From Streptomyces sp. HUAS MG91 (lineage in GTDB: Bacteria > Actinomycetota > Actinomycetes > Streptomycetales > Streptomycetaceae), in assembly GCF_040529335.1 (NCBI RefSeq), contig NZ_CP159534.1:5580001-5644000 (forward strand): DNA of 64,000 nt. The letters are read 5' to 3'. The notes under the pieces were generated by a model. It worked only from the letters and a program-made list of their open reading frames with translations. It made no database searches and was not told where the DNA came from. The stretch's first letter is position 1, and every line of letters begins with the position of its first letter. Made by a program: the position numbers and the translations under genes. Below are positions 26,404-34,604 of the stretch, one piece after another.

Positions 26404-27189
26404 CTAGATGCCCTGCCACTCCGGCTTGTTGGCATACGTGTGCCGGAAATAGTCCGCCAGCTTCAACTTCGACGCGGCGGCCTCGTCCACGACAACCGTC
26501 GCGTGCGGGTGCAACTGCAGCGCGGAGGCGGGCACCACCGAGGCGACGGGCCCCTCGACGGTGGCGGCGACCGCGTCGGCCTTGCCCTCACCGGTCGCGA
26601 GCAGCACCAGGTGACGGGCTTCGAGGATGGTCCCGATGCCCTGCGTGATGACGTGCCGGGGCACCTGGCCGAGGTCGCCGTCGAAGAACCGCGCGTTGTC
26701 CGCGATGGTCTGCTCGGTCAGCGTCTTGATCCGGGTCCGCGACGCGATCGACGAACACGGCTCGTTGAACCCGATGTGCCCGTCGGTCCCGATCCCCAGC
26801 AACTGGAGATCGACACCCCCGGCCTCGGCCAGCGCCTTGTCGTACGCCTCGCAGGCCGCCTGCACGTCCTCGGCGCTGCCGTCGGGGCCGATGAAGGACT
26901 CCTCGCCGAGCCCGAGCGGCCGCACGACCTCGCGCAGCACCGTCGCCCGGTACGACTCGGGGTGTCCGGTCGGCAGCCCCACGTACTCGTCGAGCTGGGC
27001 GATGCGCGCCCGGGACGCGTCGACCTCGCCGGCGCCGACCTTCGCCGTCAGCGCCTGGTAGATGGGCAGCGGGGTCGAGCCGGTGGCCACACCGAGCAAC
27101 GCGTCGGGCTTGCGCCGCAGCAGCTGGGCCATGGCCTCGGCGATCAGCTCGCCACCTGCCTTGGCGTCCGGAACGATCACAACTTCCAC
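26404..27189 (-). CDS. nagB: Glucosamine-6-phosphate deaminase NagB
   Basis: The 261-residue enzyme converts glucosamine-6-phosphate to fructose-6-phosphate and ammonia, feeding chitin-derived sugar into glycolysis and removing the DasR ligand. Family motifs: GVATGSTPLPIYQAL (sugar-phosphate loop), AQLDEYVGLP, and LLGIGTDGHIGFNEP. The GTG start is at 27189, and a dre site at 27238-27253 lies about 50 bp upstream. It converges on the das operon at a shared terminator. Confidence 0.96.
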   Translation of the reverse strand: MEVVIVPDAKAGGELIAEAMAQLLRRKPDALLGVATGSTPLPIYQALTAKVGAGEVDASRARIAQLDEYVGLPTGHPESYRATVLREVVRPLGLGEESFIGPDGSAEDVQAACEAYDKALAEAGGVDLQLLGIGTDGHIGFNEPCSSIASRTRIKTLTEQTIADNARFFDGDLGQVPRHVITQGIGTILEARHLVLLATGEGKADAVAATVEGPVASVVPASALQLHPHATVVVDEAAASKLKLADYFRHTYANKPEWQGI

Positions 27190-27237
27190 GAAGGGCCTGC
27201 CGATCTGGTCAGAGGGAACTCGGAGAACCGGAGTTCA

Positions 27238-27253
27238 TGTGGTATAGACCAAT
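27238..27253. promoter_or_regulatory. DasR operator (dre) upstream of nagB
   Basis: TGTGGTATAGACCAAT matches the dre consensus in the TGGT-TAGACCA core with one core mismatch. Its position upstream of nagB agrees with the known DasR control of nagB in S. coelicolor. Confidence 0.85.
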
Positions 27254-27364
27254 CTAGCAGAGCGGGGCCCTGCTGGTCAGGCCCTCCACGGACCCACTCC
27301 GACCATGCTCGGCGCTGCGCCGTGGGACGGCACCTCGAAGGGGTCCGTCCTGCTGGACCGCACC

Positions 27365-27439
27365 CGGCGGGCTTCGGACTTGCAGCACTCGGCGGGCTTC
27401 GGGCTTGCCGCACTCGGCGGTCTTCGGACTTGCCCGGCC
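27365..27439. repeat. Three 25-bp tandem repeats
   Basis: Three head-to-tail copies (27365-27389, 27390-27414, 27415-27439) of the unit CGGCGGGCTTCGGACTTGC plus six bases, with a few mismatches, especially in the last. They sit in the 346-bp gap between nagB and the SIS gene. No coding function is evident, and the rest of the gap holds only the dre site. Confidence 0.8.
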
Positions 27440-27535
27440 CCGGACCTGTCGGACCCCGCTTCGCTGGGCGCCGCGCGCCGTGGGCGGCCACAGTGGAAGG
27501 TGCCCGGCCGTGCCGACCCCTCCGAGGTGACCCGT

Positions 27536-28600
27536 ATGACCGCCACGCCCGAACAGGAACGGCCCGGCCGGATCATGGCCCGCGAGATCCGTGAGCAGCC
27601 CGACGTCCTGCGCCGCCTCCTCGGCACCGGCGCCGAGCGCATCCAGGAGGTCGCCCGCCAGGTCGCCGCCCGATCCCCCCGCTTCGTCCTCCTCACCGCC
27701 CGCGGCACCTCGGACAACGCCGCCCTCTACGCCAAGTACCTCCTGGAGATCCGGCTCGGCCTGCCCTGCGGTCTCGCCTCCATGTCCACCACGACGGCCT
27801 ACGGCGCCCGGCCGGATCTGCGCGACGTCCTCGTCATCACGGTCAGCCAGTCGGGCGGCTCACCCGATCTCGTCGCCTCGACGAAGGCGGCCCGCGAGGC
27901 CGGCGCGATCACCCTCGCCGTGACCAACAACCCGGACTCGCCGCTCGCCGCGGTCTCCGAGCACCACATCGACATCATGGCCAGGCCGGAGAAGGCGCTG
28001 CCCGCGACGAAGACGTACACCGCGTCCCTGCTCGCGCTCTACCTCTTCGTGGAGGGGCTGCGCGGTGCCGACGGCTCGGCCGTCGCCGCCGTCCTGCCCG
28101 ATCTCGCCGCCGAACTGCTCACCCGGCAGGACGAGGTCCGCGTCCTCGCCTCCCGCTACCGCTTCGCCGAACGCATGGTGATCACCTCCCGTGGCTATGG
28201 CTACCCGACCGCCAAAGAGGCGGCCCTCAAACTGATGGAGACCAGCTACATCCCCGCCCTCTCCTACTCCGGCGCCGATCTGCTGCACGGCCCGCTCGCC
28301 ATGGTCGACAACATCTCCCCGGTCATCGCCGTGGTCACCGACGGCCGGGGCGGGGTCGCCCTCCAGCCCGTCCTCGACCGGCTGCGCGGCCGCGGCGCCG
28401 ATCTGATGGTCGTCGGCCCCGAGGCCCAGGTCGCCCGGGCCTCCGCGGGCTTCGTGCTGCCCACGGCCGGGGTGGCGGAGGAGGTGCAGCCGGTCCTGGA
28501 GATCCTCCCGCTCCAACTGCTCGCGTACGAGGTGACCATCGCCCGCGGCCAGGACCCGGACGCCCCGCGCGCCCTCGCCAAGGTCACCGAGACTCGATAG
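27536..28600 (+). CDS. SIS-domain sugar isomerase/deaminase-like protein
   Basis: 354 residues from ATG 27536. Two SIS domains resemble the isomerase half of GlmS. The phosphosugar loops are VLLTARGTSDNA and ITVSQSGGSPDLV in the first half and MVITSRGYGYPTAKEAALKLME plus SGADLLHGPLAM in the second. There is no glutaminase domain, so it is not a full GlmS. It is probably an amino-sugar-6-phosphate isomerase/deaminase or regulator. Divergent from nagB with a dre site between, it is likely part of the DasR regulon. The frame is open upstream to 27305 through the tandem repeats, but ATG 27536 with GAGG is preferred. Confidence 0.85.
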   Translation: MTATPEQERPGRIMAREIREQPDVLRRLLGTGAERIQEVARQVAARSPRFVLLTARGTSDNAALYAKYLLEIRLGLPCGLASMSTTTAYGARPDLRDVLVITVSQSGGSPDLVASTKAAREAGAITLAVTNNPDSPLAAVSEHHIDIMARPEKALPATKTYTASLLALYLFVEGLRGADGSAVAAVLPDLAAELLTRQDEVRVLASRYRFAERMVITSRGYGYPTAKEAALKLMETSYIPALSYSGADLLHGPLAMVDNISPVIAVVTDGRGGVALQPVLDRLRGRGADLMVVGPEAQVARASAGFVLPTAGVAEEVQPVLEILPLQLLAYEVTIARGQDPDAPRALAKVTETR

Positions 28601-28687
28601 CCGCCCCGCTCGCACCGGCACCGCGTCCCCTCCGCGCCCCTTCCCATCTGCGCCCTCCCGCATCCACATCGCCCAGATCTGTATCGA

Positions 28688-28697
28688 TCGCTAGCGA
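28688..28697. promoter_or_regulatory. Palindrome upstream of TetR gene (putative operator)
   Basis: The perfect palindrome TCGCTAGCGA lies 58 bp before the TetR start, in the 154-bp gap after the SIS gene. It is a plausible autoregulatory operator but unproven. Confidence 0.45.
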
Positions 28698-28754
28698 AAT
28701 GACCGTAGCGCAGATCCCGTACCGTTTTCTAGTGGGCGCTATAGAATTCACCCC

Positions 28755-29396
28755 ATGGCGACCAAGCAGCGCGGACGGCCCCGCTCCTTCGACCGGGAGA
28801 CCGCCCTGGAGAAGGCCATGCGTGCCTTCTGGGAGAACGGGTACGAGGCGACCTCCGTCTCCGACCTGACCCGCGAGATGGGGATCGGCGCCCCGAGTCT
28901 CTACGCCGCGTTCGGCGATAAGCGCACCCTGTTCGAGGAGGTCGTACAGGTCTACGGCACCACGCACGGCGCGGGCCCCGGCCGCGCACTCGCCGAGGAG
29001 CCGACGGCCCGCGGCGCGATCGAGCGGCTGCTGCGCGAGGCGGCCGACGCGTTCACCGACCCCGCGCTCCCGCACGGCTGCCTGGTCATCCACGCCGCGA
29101 CGAACTGCACCACCCCCGAGGTCGAGCAGGCCCTGCGCGAGCGGCGCGCCACCAGCATCGGCGCCATCGCCGACCGGCTGCGCCAGGGCGTCGCCGCGGG
29201 GGAGCTGCCCGAGGGTACGGACGCCACCGCCCTCGCCCGCTGCTTCGCCGCCGTCTTCCAGGGCATGTCCCAGCAGGCCCGCGACGGCGCGAGCCGCACC
29301 GAGCTGGAAGCCGTCGCCGCCCTGGCGATGACGGTCTGGCCCGGAATTGAACCCACGTGTTCCGGGACGCGTGGTGAAGGACGTACGTTGGAGTAA
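28755..29396 (+). CDS. TetR/AcrR-family transcriptional regulator
   Basis: 213 residues. An N-terminal HTH is visible (RAFWENGYEATSVSDLTREMGIGAPSLYAAFGDKRTLFEE), and the C-terminal domain is of the AcrR type with three family-typical cysteine/histidine residues (HGCLVIHAATNCTT). The ligand is unknown. The transported target usually adjacent to such repressors is not present, so it may be autoregulated and act elsewhere. The ATG at 28755 follows a short AT-rich promoter-like stretch (CTATAGAATT, 28739-28748). Confidence 0.88.
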   Translation: MATKQRGRPRSFDRETALEKAMRAFWENGYEATSVSDLTREMGIGAPSLYAAFGDKRTLFEEVVQVYGTTHGAGPGRALAEEPTARGAIERLLREAADAFTDPALPHGCLVIHAATNCTTPEVEQALRERRATSIGAIADRLRQGVAAGELPEGTDATALARCFAAVFQGMSQQARDGASRTELEAVAALAMTVWPGIEPTCSGTRGEGRTLE

Positions 29397-29470
29397 CCGT
29401 GGGCATGCGGGCCGGAGGACGTCGTAGGAAGAGACGACAACAATCCTCCGCCGATGCATGGACATCGGAG

Positions 29471-29486
29471 AATGGTCTAGTCCACA
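29471..29486. promoter_or_regulatory. dre-like DasR site upstream of the PdtaS-like kinase
   Basis: AATGGTCTAGTCCACA shares the 14-base stretch TGGTCTAGTCCACA with the dre site at 21204-21219. It lies in the 327-bp gap between the TetR gene and the kinase gene, about 240 bp before the kinase start. Nothing else was recognised in the gap. Confidence 0.65.
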
Positions 29487-29723
29487 ATGCGTAACGAGAC
29501 CTCCGCCCTCCCCGCACAGGAGGACGGACAGAGGACCCGTCGCTCTCTGCCCTGACTGCGTCGGCTCCTCGATCGGCACCTGGGACCGCACACCTGGAAG
29601 CCGATGCACCTGAAGGGCTGCGGTGCCAGGGAACGGGTTGAGGGTCCCGACCCCCGGCGCCGCGGCTCGTCGGTCCTCTCGGGACCGTTCGGGCCCCTCC
29701 CGACCGGCAGGTACGCTCGCCTG

Positions 29724-31199
29724 GTGCCCTCCATGAACGATCTCGTACGCCAGCACACCGCCCTCGGTGACTCCGACCTCGAGTGGCTGCACCTGCTGGT
29801 CTCGGAGTGGCAGCTGCTCTCCGACCTCTCCTTCGCCGACCTCGTGCTGTGGGTCCCCACGCACGACGGCACGCGTTACGTCTCCGTCGCGCAGATGCGT
29901 CCCAACACCGGACCCACGTCCTACCAGGACGACATGGTCGGCCACCTGGTACCGCGCGGCCGGCGCCCGATGCTGGACGCCGCGCTCGACGAGGGCCGCA
30001 TCGTGCGCGAGGGCGACCCCGAGTGGCGCGAGGAGGTCCCGGTCCGGGTCGAGTCCATCCCCGTCCGCCGGGAGGGACGGGTCCTCGGAGTCATCGCCCG
30101 GAACACCAACCTGCTCACCGTGCGAACCCCCTCCCGGCTGGAGCTCACCTATCTCCAGTCGGCGTCCGACCTCGCCCAGATGATCGCCGCCGGATCGTTT
30201 CCGTTCCCGGGGCAGCAGGTCGACATGGACGCGTCCCCGCGCGTCGGCGACGGCCTGATCCGGCTCGACGCCGACGGGGTCGTCCAGTACGCGTCCCCCA
30301 ACGCCTTGTCCGCCTACCACCGGTTGGGCTTCCAGGCCGATCTGGTCGGCCACCACCTCGGCAGCACGACCGCCGAACTCGCCCCGTCCCGCGGTCCGGT
30401 GGACGAGGCGCTGGCCAAGGTCGCCAGCGGCTGGGCCCCGCGCGAGTTCGAGATCGAGGGCGAGGAGGGTTCGATCCAGCTGCGGGCGATCCCGCTCAAG
30501 CCCAAGGGCACCCGCATCGGATCGCTGGTCCTCCTGCGCGACGTCACCGAACTGCGGCGCCGCGAACGCGAGTTGATCACCAAGGACGCCACCATCCGGG
30601 AGATCCACCACCGGGTGAAGAACAACCTCCAGACCGTCGCCGCGCTGCTGCGCCTCCAGGCCCGGCGCATCGAGTCGGACCGGGGGCGCGAGGCGCTCGA
30701 GGAAGCGGTCCGGCGCGTGGGCTCCATCGCGATCGTGCACGAGACGCTGTCCCAGAACCTGGACGAGCGCGTGGAGTTCGATGAGATCGCCGACCGGGTG
30801 CTCGCGATGGTCGCCGAGATCTCCCCGGGCCAGGTGACCGGCCGGCGCACGGGCCGGTTCGGCATCCTCGACGCCGAGGTGGCGACGCCGCTGTCCATGG
30901 TCCTGACCGAGGTGCTGCAGAACGCGCTCGAGCACGGCTACCGCCAGGGCGACACCGGAACCGTCGAGGTGTCGGCGGTGCGCGGCGGTACGAGCAAGGA
31001 GACCCGCCTGCTGATCACCGTCCAGGACGACGGTGTGGGGCTGCCCGAGAACTTCGACCCGAAGCGGGCCGGCAATCTGGGACTGCAGATCGTACGCACC
31101 TTGGTGGAGGGCGAGTTGGGCGGGACGTTCGACATGGTGCCCGCACCCGAGCGCGGCACCCAGGTCATCCTCGACATCCCCGTGCGCTCCCAGAAGTAG
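29724..31199 (+). CDS. Sensor histidine kinase, PdtaS-like (GAF-PAS-HisKA_2)
   Basis: 491 residues from GTG 29724 (or ATG 29733). There are no membrane spans, so the sensor is soluble. The order is an N-terminal GAF_PdtaS domain (VSEWQLLSDLSFADLVLWV...), a PAS domain (residues about 165-275), a HisKA_2 dimerisation domain with phosphoacceptor histidine in EIHHRVKNNLQT, and an HATPase_c (NALEHGY, DDGVGLPENF, GNLGLQIVRTLV). In mycobacteria PdtaS signals to PdtaR, an ANTAR antiterminator. No response regulator is adjacent here. A terminator follows and wblE converges. The upstream gap contains a dre-like site. Confidence 0.9.
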   Translation: MPSMNDLVRQHTALGDSDLEWLHLLVSEWQLLSDLSFADLVLWVPTHDGTRYVSVAQMRPNTGPTSYQDDMVGHLVPRGRRPMLDAALDEGRIVREGDPEWREEVPVRVESIPVRREGRVLGVIARNTNLLTVRTPSRLELTYLQSASDLAQMIAAGSFPFPGQQVDMDASPRVGDGLIRLDADGVVQYASPNALSAYHRLGFQADLVGHHLGSTTAELAPSRGPVDEALAKVASGWAPREFEIEGEEGSIQLRAIPLKPKGTRIGSLVLLRDVTELRRRERELITKDATIREIHHRVKNNLQTVAALLRLQARRIESDRGREALEEAVRRVGSIAIVHETLSQNLDERVEFDEIADRVLAMVAEISPGQVTGRRTGRFGILDAEVATPLSMVLTEVLQNALEHGYRQGDTGTVEVSAVRGGTSKETRLLITVQDDGVGLPENFDPKRAGNLGLQIVRTLVEGELGGTFDMVPAPERGTQVILDIPVRSQK

Positions 31200-31237
31200 A
31201 ACCGTGCGGACGCGCGCACGCGTACGCACACAGCAGA

Positions 31238-31268
31238 GAGCCCCGGACCGGGATACGGTCCGGGGCTC
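31238..31268 (+). terminator. Terminator after the PdtaS-like kinase
   Basis: GAGCCCCGGACCG (31238-31250) pairs with CGGTCCGGGGCTC (31256-31268), 39 bp past the kinase stop. Confidence 0.85.
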
Positions 31269-31405
31269 CATACTCGCGTGCTCGGGTCATGTCCCGGGCT
31301 GAGCCTGGGGGGAGCATCGGGGGTACTGCGCGCTGCGGCTCGGGGGCGGGAGATGCGTACTCGCTGTACGCGCCGCCGGGCTCAGGCTCGTGAAGGGGTG
31401 GGGTA

Positions 31406-31663
31406 TCAGGCGGAGGCCTGACGGGCCCGGTTGCGAGCGGCGCGGCGCTTCATCGCGCGGCGCTCGTCCTCGCTGAGGCCACCCCAGACGCCGGAGTCCT
31501 GGCCGGACTCGAGCGCCCACTGCAGGCACTGCTCCATGACGGGGCAGCGGCGGCAGACGGCCTTGGCTTCCTCGATCTGCAGCAGCGCAGGACCGGTGTT
31601 GCCGATGGGGAAGAAGAGCTCGGGGTCTTCCTCGCGGCAAACGGCGTTGTGACGCCAGTCCAT
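31406..31663 (-). CDS. wblE: WhiB-like Fe-S regulator WblE (WhiB1 type)
   Basis: 85 residues with the four iron-sulfur cysteines Cys9, Cys37, Cys40 and Cys46 (C-x2-C-x5-C), the turn GVWGGLSEDERR, and a basic C-terminal tail (RRAARNRARQ). WhiB1-type proteins bind an NO-sensitive [4Fe-4S] cluster and interact with the primary sigma factor. It is the orthologue of S. coelicolor wblE by order and length. The start ATG 31663 has AGGAGAGG upstream. A CRP-like site lies 44-59 bp upstream of the start. Confidence 0.95.
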   Translation of the reverse strand: MDWRHNAVCREEDPELFFPIGNTGPALLQIEEAKAVCRRCPVMEQCLQWALESGQDSGVWGGLSEDERRAMKRRAARNRARQASA

Positions 31664-31706
31664 GGCTGCTACCTCTCCTTGGTATTACGTGCAGGTTGCT
31701 TGTGAA

Positions 31707-31722
31707 TGTGAACGCTTTCACG
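31707..31722. promoter_or_regulatory. Putative CRP-type operator upstream of wblE
   Basis: TGTGAACGCTTTCACG fits TGTGA-N6-TCACA at nine of ten consensus positions. It sits 44-59 bp before the wblE start codon. The mycobacterial homologue whiB1 is controlled by a CRP-family factor, which supports the call. The rest of the 319-bp gap to the lipid kinase shows no further gene. Confidence 0.6.
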
Positions 31723-31982
31723 AATCCCTCAACAAGTGAAGGGCCGAACGTCACGTACGCGACGGTGGTCCGTTGTTTTGAGGAGGGGATTCGGGCTCTC
31801 TGTGGGGCCGATGTTGCGGGCCGTCCCGAGCGCCATGTAGAGATTCGCAAACCTCGGCGGCGGATACAACCCCTTCAGGAAAGTTTTTTTTGATTCCTCG
31901 GTGTCGGCTAGGTCACAGCCGTACTTCCATGGGGTGGAGCCCAGCCCAAACGTTCGAGATAAAGGACTTTGGGCCCTTCCAC

Positions 31983-32951
31983 TCACACAATCACACGCAG
32001 TGCACGGCGTACGCCTGTGAACGTCACGCTGGTACGCAGCCCCAGGTGGTCACCGTCCATCTGAAGGGGCAGAGGCACCTTCGAATGCAAGGTGAAGTCC
32101 GTGAGGTCGTGAAGCGTGACCGCGTTCTTTCCACGGGGGCCGCGTTCGGGCGTCGACATCAGCAGCTGGGTGCCGTAACGGGTCACCGCCGGAGTCGACA
32201 GTTTCTTGAGTCCGAGCACGTCAAGGCCGGTGTCGAAGGACGCCTGGGGGGTCGGATAGAGCGGCCGGTTGCCCAGGAAGGACCACGGCGAGGTGTTGCT
32301 GACTATGGAGACGACCAGATCCGTGACCGGGTCCTCGTTCGGCCGTTCGAGCGTGATCGTGCCGTGCCGGCGGTCCTGCTCGCCGAGGAACTGGCGCACC
32401 ACCTGTCGCACATACAGAGCGTGTGTCGAACGCTTGCCCCGCTCCCGCTGCTGCTCGACCCGGCCGACCACACCCGCGTCGAAGCCGAGGCCCGCGCTGA
32501 AGGTGAACCAGCGCGAGGGCACCGCCTCGTCCTCCGTGCCCGGTGTGCCCGCGGCGAGCCCCAGGCCGACCGTGCGCTCCCGGCCCTCCCGCAGGGCGTC
32601 CAGGAGCTGTCCTGTGGCCTCCACGGGCTCGTTCGGCAGCCCCAGGGCGCGCGCGAAGACGTTCGTCGAACCACCGGGGACGACGGCGAGGCCCGGCAGC
32701 CGGTCGAGATCGGGGCCGTCGTGCAGCAGCCCGTTCACCACCTCGTTGACCGTGCCGTCGCCGCCGAGGGCGACGACCAGCTCGATGTCCTCGCTCTCCG
32801 CGGCCTGCCGGCCGAGGTCGCGGGCGTGGCCGCGGTACTCGGTGGTGACGGCCTCCAGCTTCATCTCGCTCGCCAAGGCGTGGATCAGCACATCGCGCGT
32901 GCGCGCGCTGGTGGTGGTTGCCGCCGGATTGACCACGAGAAGTGCACGCAT
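31983..32951 (-). CDS. Diacylglycerol kinase-family lipid kinase
   Basis: 322 residues from ATG 32951. The catalytic-domain signature is VVALGGDGTVNEVVNGL near residue 60, followed by VVPGGSTNVFARALG. The family includes DgkB- and YegS-type lipid kinases. The long C-terminal beta-domain ends with PLPLQMDGDHLG, a motif seen in the actinobacterial branch. It probably phosphorylates diacylglycerol or a related lipid at the inner membrane face. The frame opens 30 codons earlier without a better start. It is divergent from the following small membrane protein gene (92 bp). Confidence 0.87.
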   Translation of the reverse strand: MRALLVVNPAATTTSARTRDVLIHALASEMKLEAVTTEYRGHARDLGRQAAESEDIELVVALGGDGTVNEVVNGLLHDGPDLDRLPGLAVVPGGSTNVFARALGLPNEPVEATGQLLDALREGRERTVGLGLAAGTPGTEDEAVPSRWFTFSAGLGFDAGVVGRVEQQRERGKRSTHALYVRQVVRQFLGEQDRRHGTITLERPNEDPVTDLVVSIVSNTSPWSFLGNRPLYPTPQASFDTGLDVLGLKKLSTPAVTRYGTQLLMSTPERGPRGKNAVTLHDLTDFTLHSKVPLPLQMDGDHLGLRTSVTFTGVRRALRVIV

Positions 32952-33043
32952 GCAAGGCAGCGTACCTAGCGGCCTTGATCGCGCCCAGACCGAGGTAGGA
33001 GTCGGGTAAGAGCGCCGTCGCGGGCGGGGGCTACTCTGCAAAG

Positions 33044-33496
33044 GTGACCTCAGAGCAGAATCCCGCCCCCGAGACCGCAGCGGACGAAGGCCCGCGCCCC
33101 GGCCGGCTCACCGCCGCAGCCGCCCTGGCCGGACTCGAAGGAGCCGCGCTCGTCGCGGGCGGCGGCTACATGCTGGTCGCCGGGCTCACCGGACACCCCG
33201 ACAACCCCGAGCAGGCCATCACCGGCGGCATCACGCTGATCGTGCTCGCGCTGCTGCCGCTGCTCGCCGCCCGCGGCCTGCTGGCCCGCAAGAGCTGGAG
33301 CCGCGGCCCCGCGATCATCACGCAGATCATGGCGCTGCCCGTCGCCTACACGCTGCTCCAGGCCGACAGCGCGGCCATCCCCGGCGGCATCGTGCTCGGT
33401 GTGGTGGCGGTCGTGGCCCTGGTGATGCTCGTCAACCGGGAGACGACCCGCGCGCTCGGCATCCGTACGCCGGGAAGTACCCGGGAATCCGAGTAG
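33044..33496 (+). CDS. Four-helix integral membrane protein
   Basis: 150 residues. A hydrophilic Pro/Glu-rich N-terminus of about 20 residues precedes four hydrophobic helices (ALEGAALVAGGGYMLVAGL-like, TLIVLALLPLLAARGLLA, ITQIMALPVAYTLL, GGIVLGVVAVVALVMLV). The pattern matches a family of small Streptomyces membrane proteins with no known role. GTG start at 33044. A 17-bp hairpin follows the stop. Confidence 0.7.
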   Translation: MTSEQNPAPETAADEGPRPGRLTAAAALAGLEGAALVAGGGYMLVAGLTGHPDNPEQAITGGITLIVLALLPLLAARGLLARKSWSRGPAIITQIMALPVAYTLLQADSAAIPGGIVLGVVAVVALVMLVNRETTRALGIRTPGSTRESE

Positions 33497-33513
33497 ACCC
33501 GTCTCTACGTGCA

Positions 33514-33552
33514 GGAAGGCGCCCGGTGCGGACATCGCACCGGGCGCCTTCC
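33514..33552. terminator. Bidirectional terminator between membrane protein and sigH
   Basis: A 17-bp perfect stem (33514-33530 with 33536-33552) with a 5-base loop lies between two convergent genes. Confidence 0.9.
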
Positions 33553-33572
33553 CACACGTGGACCACGCGCGC

Positions 33573-34604
33573 TCACTCCTCCACGAGGAGCCGCTCCCGC
33601 AGCTGCGCCAGCGTGCGCGCGAGGAGGCGGGACACGTGCATCTGGGAGATGCCGACCTCCTGGGCGATCTGCGACTGCGTCATGTTCCCGAAGAAGCGCA
33701 GCAGCAGGATGCGCTTCTCACGCGGCGGCAGGTCCTCCAGAAGCGGCTTGAGCGACTCCCGGTACTCGACGCCCTCCAGCGCCTCGTCCTCGGCGCCCAG
33801 GGTGTCGGCGACCGCCGGGGACTCGTCGTCCGTGTCGGGGACGTCCAGGGACAGCGTGGAGTACGCGTTCGCCGACTCCAGGCCCTCCAGGACCTCCTCC
33901 TCGGAGATGGCCAGCTTCTCGGCCAGCTCATGGACCGTGGGGGAGCGGCCGTGCATCTGGGACAGCTCGGCCGTCGCCGTCGTCAGGGCCAGCCGCAGTT
34001 CCTGGAGGCGGCGCGGGACGCGCACCGCCCAGCCCTTGTCGCGGAAGTGCCGCTTGATCTCGCCGACGACGGTCGGAGTCGCGTACGTGGAGAACTCCAC
34101 GCCGCGCTCCGGGTCGAACCGGTCCACCGACTTGATCAGACCGATCGTCGCGACCTGCGTGAGGTCGTCCAGCGGCTCGCCGCGGTTGCGGAAGCGGCGC
34201 GCCAGGTGCTCGACCAGCGGCAGATGCATGCGCACGAGCTGATTGCGCAGCTCCGCGTACTCGGTGCTGCCGTCCTTCAGGGTGCGCAGCTCGATGAACA
34301 TCGCGCGTGCACCACTGCGGTCCTGCGGATCGCGCCGGCCGTGCTGCTCGCCGTGTCGCTCGTGGTCGCTCATCAATCCCGCCCGTCGCGCGTCCGATCC
34401 CCCTGAACCCCCGCGAACGTCGGCCCCGGTGGTCGGTGCTGCTTGCTGTGACGCCCTCGTCGCCGGGTCCGCCCGGTCTTCCGGATGTGGCCTGGCCTGC
34501 TGTTCGGGAATGGCGGTGGTCAGCCGTCGCATCCCGCCCGAGCCGTCGGCCGGGAGATCCCGTGTGCCGCGTTTGTCGTCCCGCACCGGACCTTCCCCGT
34601 TCAT
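33573..34604 (-). CDS. sigH: Stress-response sigma factor SigH (SigB/F/G family)
   Basis: A group 3 sigma factor with regions 2 (LVRMHLPLVEHLARRFRNRGEP, DLTQVATIGLIKSVDRFDPERG), 3 and 4 (LPPREKRILLLRFFGNMTQSQIAQEVGISQMHVSRLLARTL). The frame runs from ATG 34604 (343 residues) and overlaps the anti-sigma stop by one base (TGATG), so they are coupled. Internal in-frame starts, notably ATG 34373 (266 residues, MSDHERHGEQH), give a shorter form without the Pro/Ala-rich N-terminal extension. In S. coelicolor SigH exists as several N-terminal isoforms linked to osmotic stress and aerial development, and the same layout is visible here. Confidence 0.9.
   Translation of the reverse strand: MNGEGPVRDDKRGTRDLPADGSGGMRRLTTAIPEQQARPHPEDRADPATRASQQAAPTTGADVRGGSGGSDARRAGLMSDHERHGEQHGRRDPQDRSGARAMFIELRTLKDGSTEYAELRNQLVRMHLPLVEHLARRFRNRGEPLDDLTQVATIGLIKSVDRFDPERGVEFSTYATPTVVGEIKRHFRDKGWAVRVPRRLQELRLALTTATAELSQMHGRSPTVHELAEKLAISEEEVLEGLESANAYSTLSLDVPDTDDESPAVADTLGAEDEALEGVEYRESLKPLLEDLPPREKRILLLRFFGNMTQSQIAQEVGISQMHVSRLLARTLAQLRERLLVEE

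Noticed and set aside
27204..27219. A second dre site directly upstream of nagB (CTGGTCAGAGGG)
   Set aside because: Only one half-site fits the consensus; the site at 27238-27253 is clearly better.
24430..27594. 1054-codon plus-strand open frame over dasC, the GH3 gene and nagB
   Set aside because: It crosses three well-supported genes in another frame and contains no recognisable domain.
27536..28600. Full-length GlmS (glutamine-fructose-6-phosphate aminotransferase)
   Set aside because: The N-terminal glutaminase domain is missing, so only the SIS half is present.
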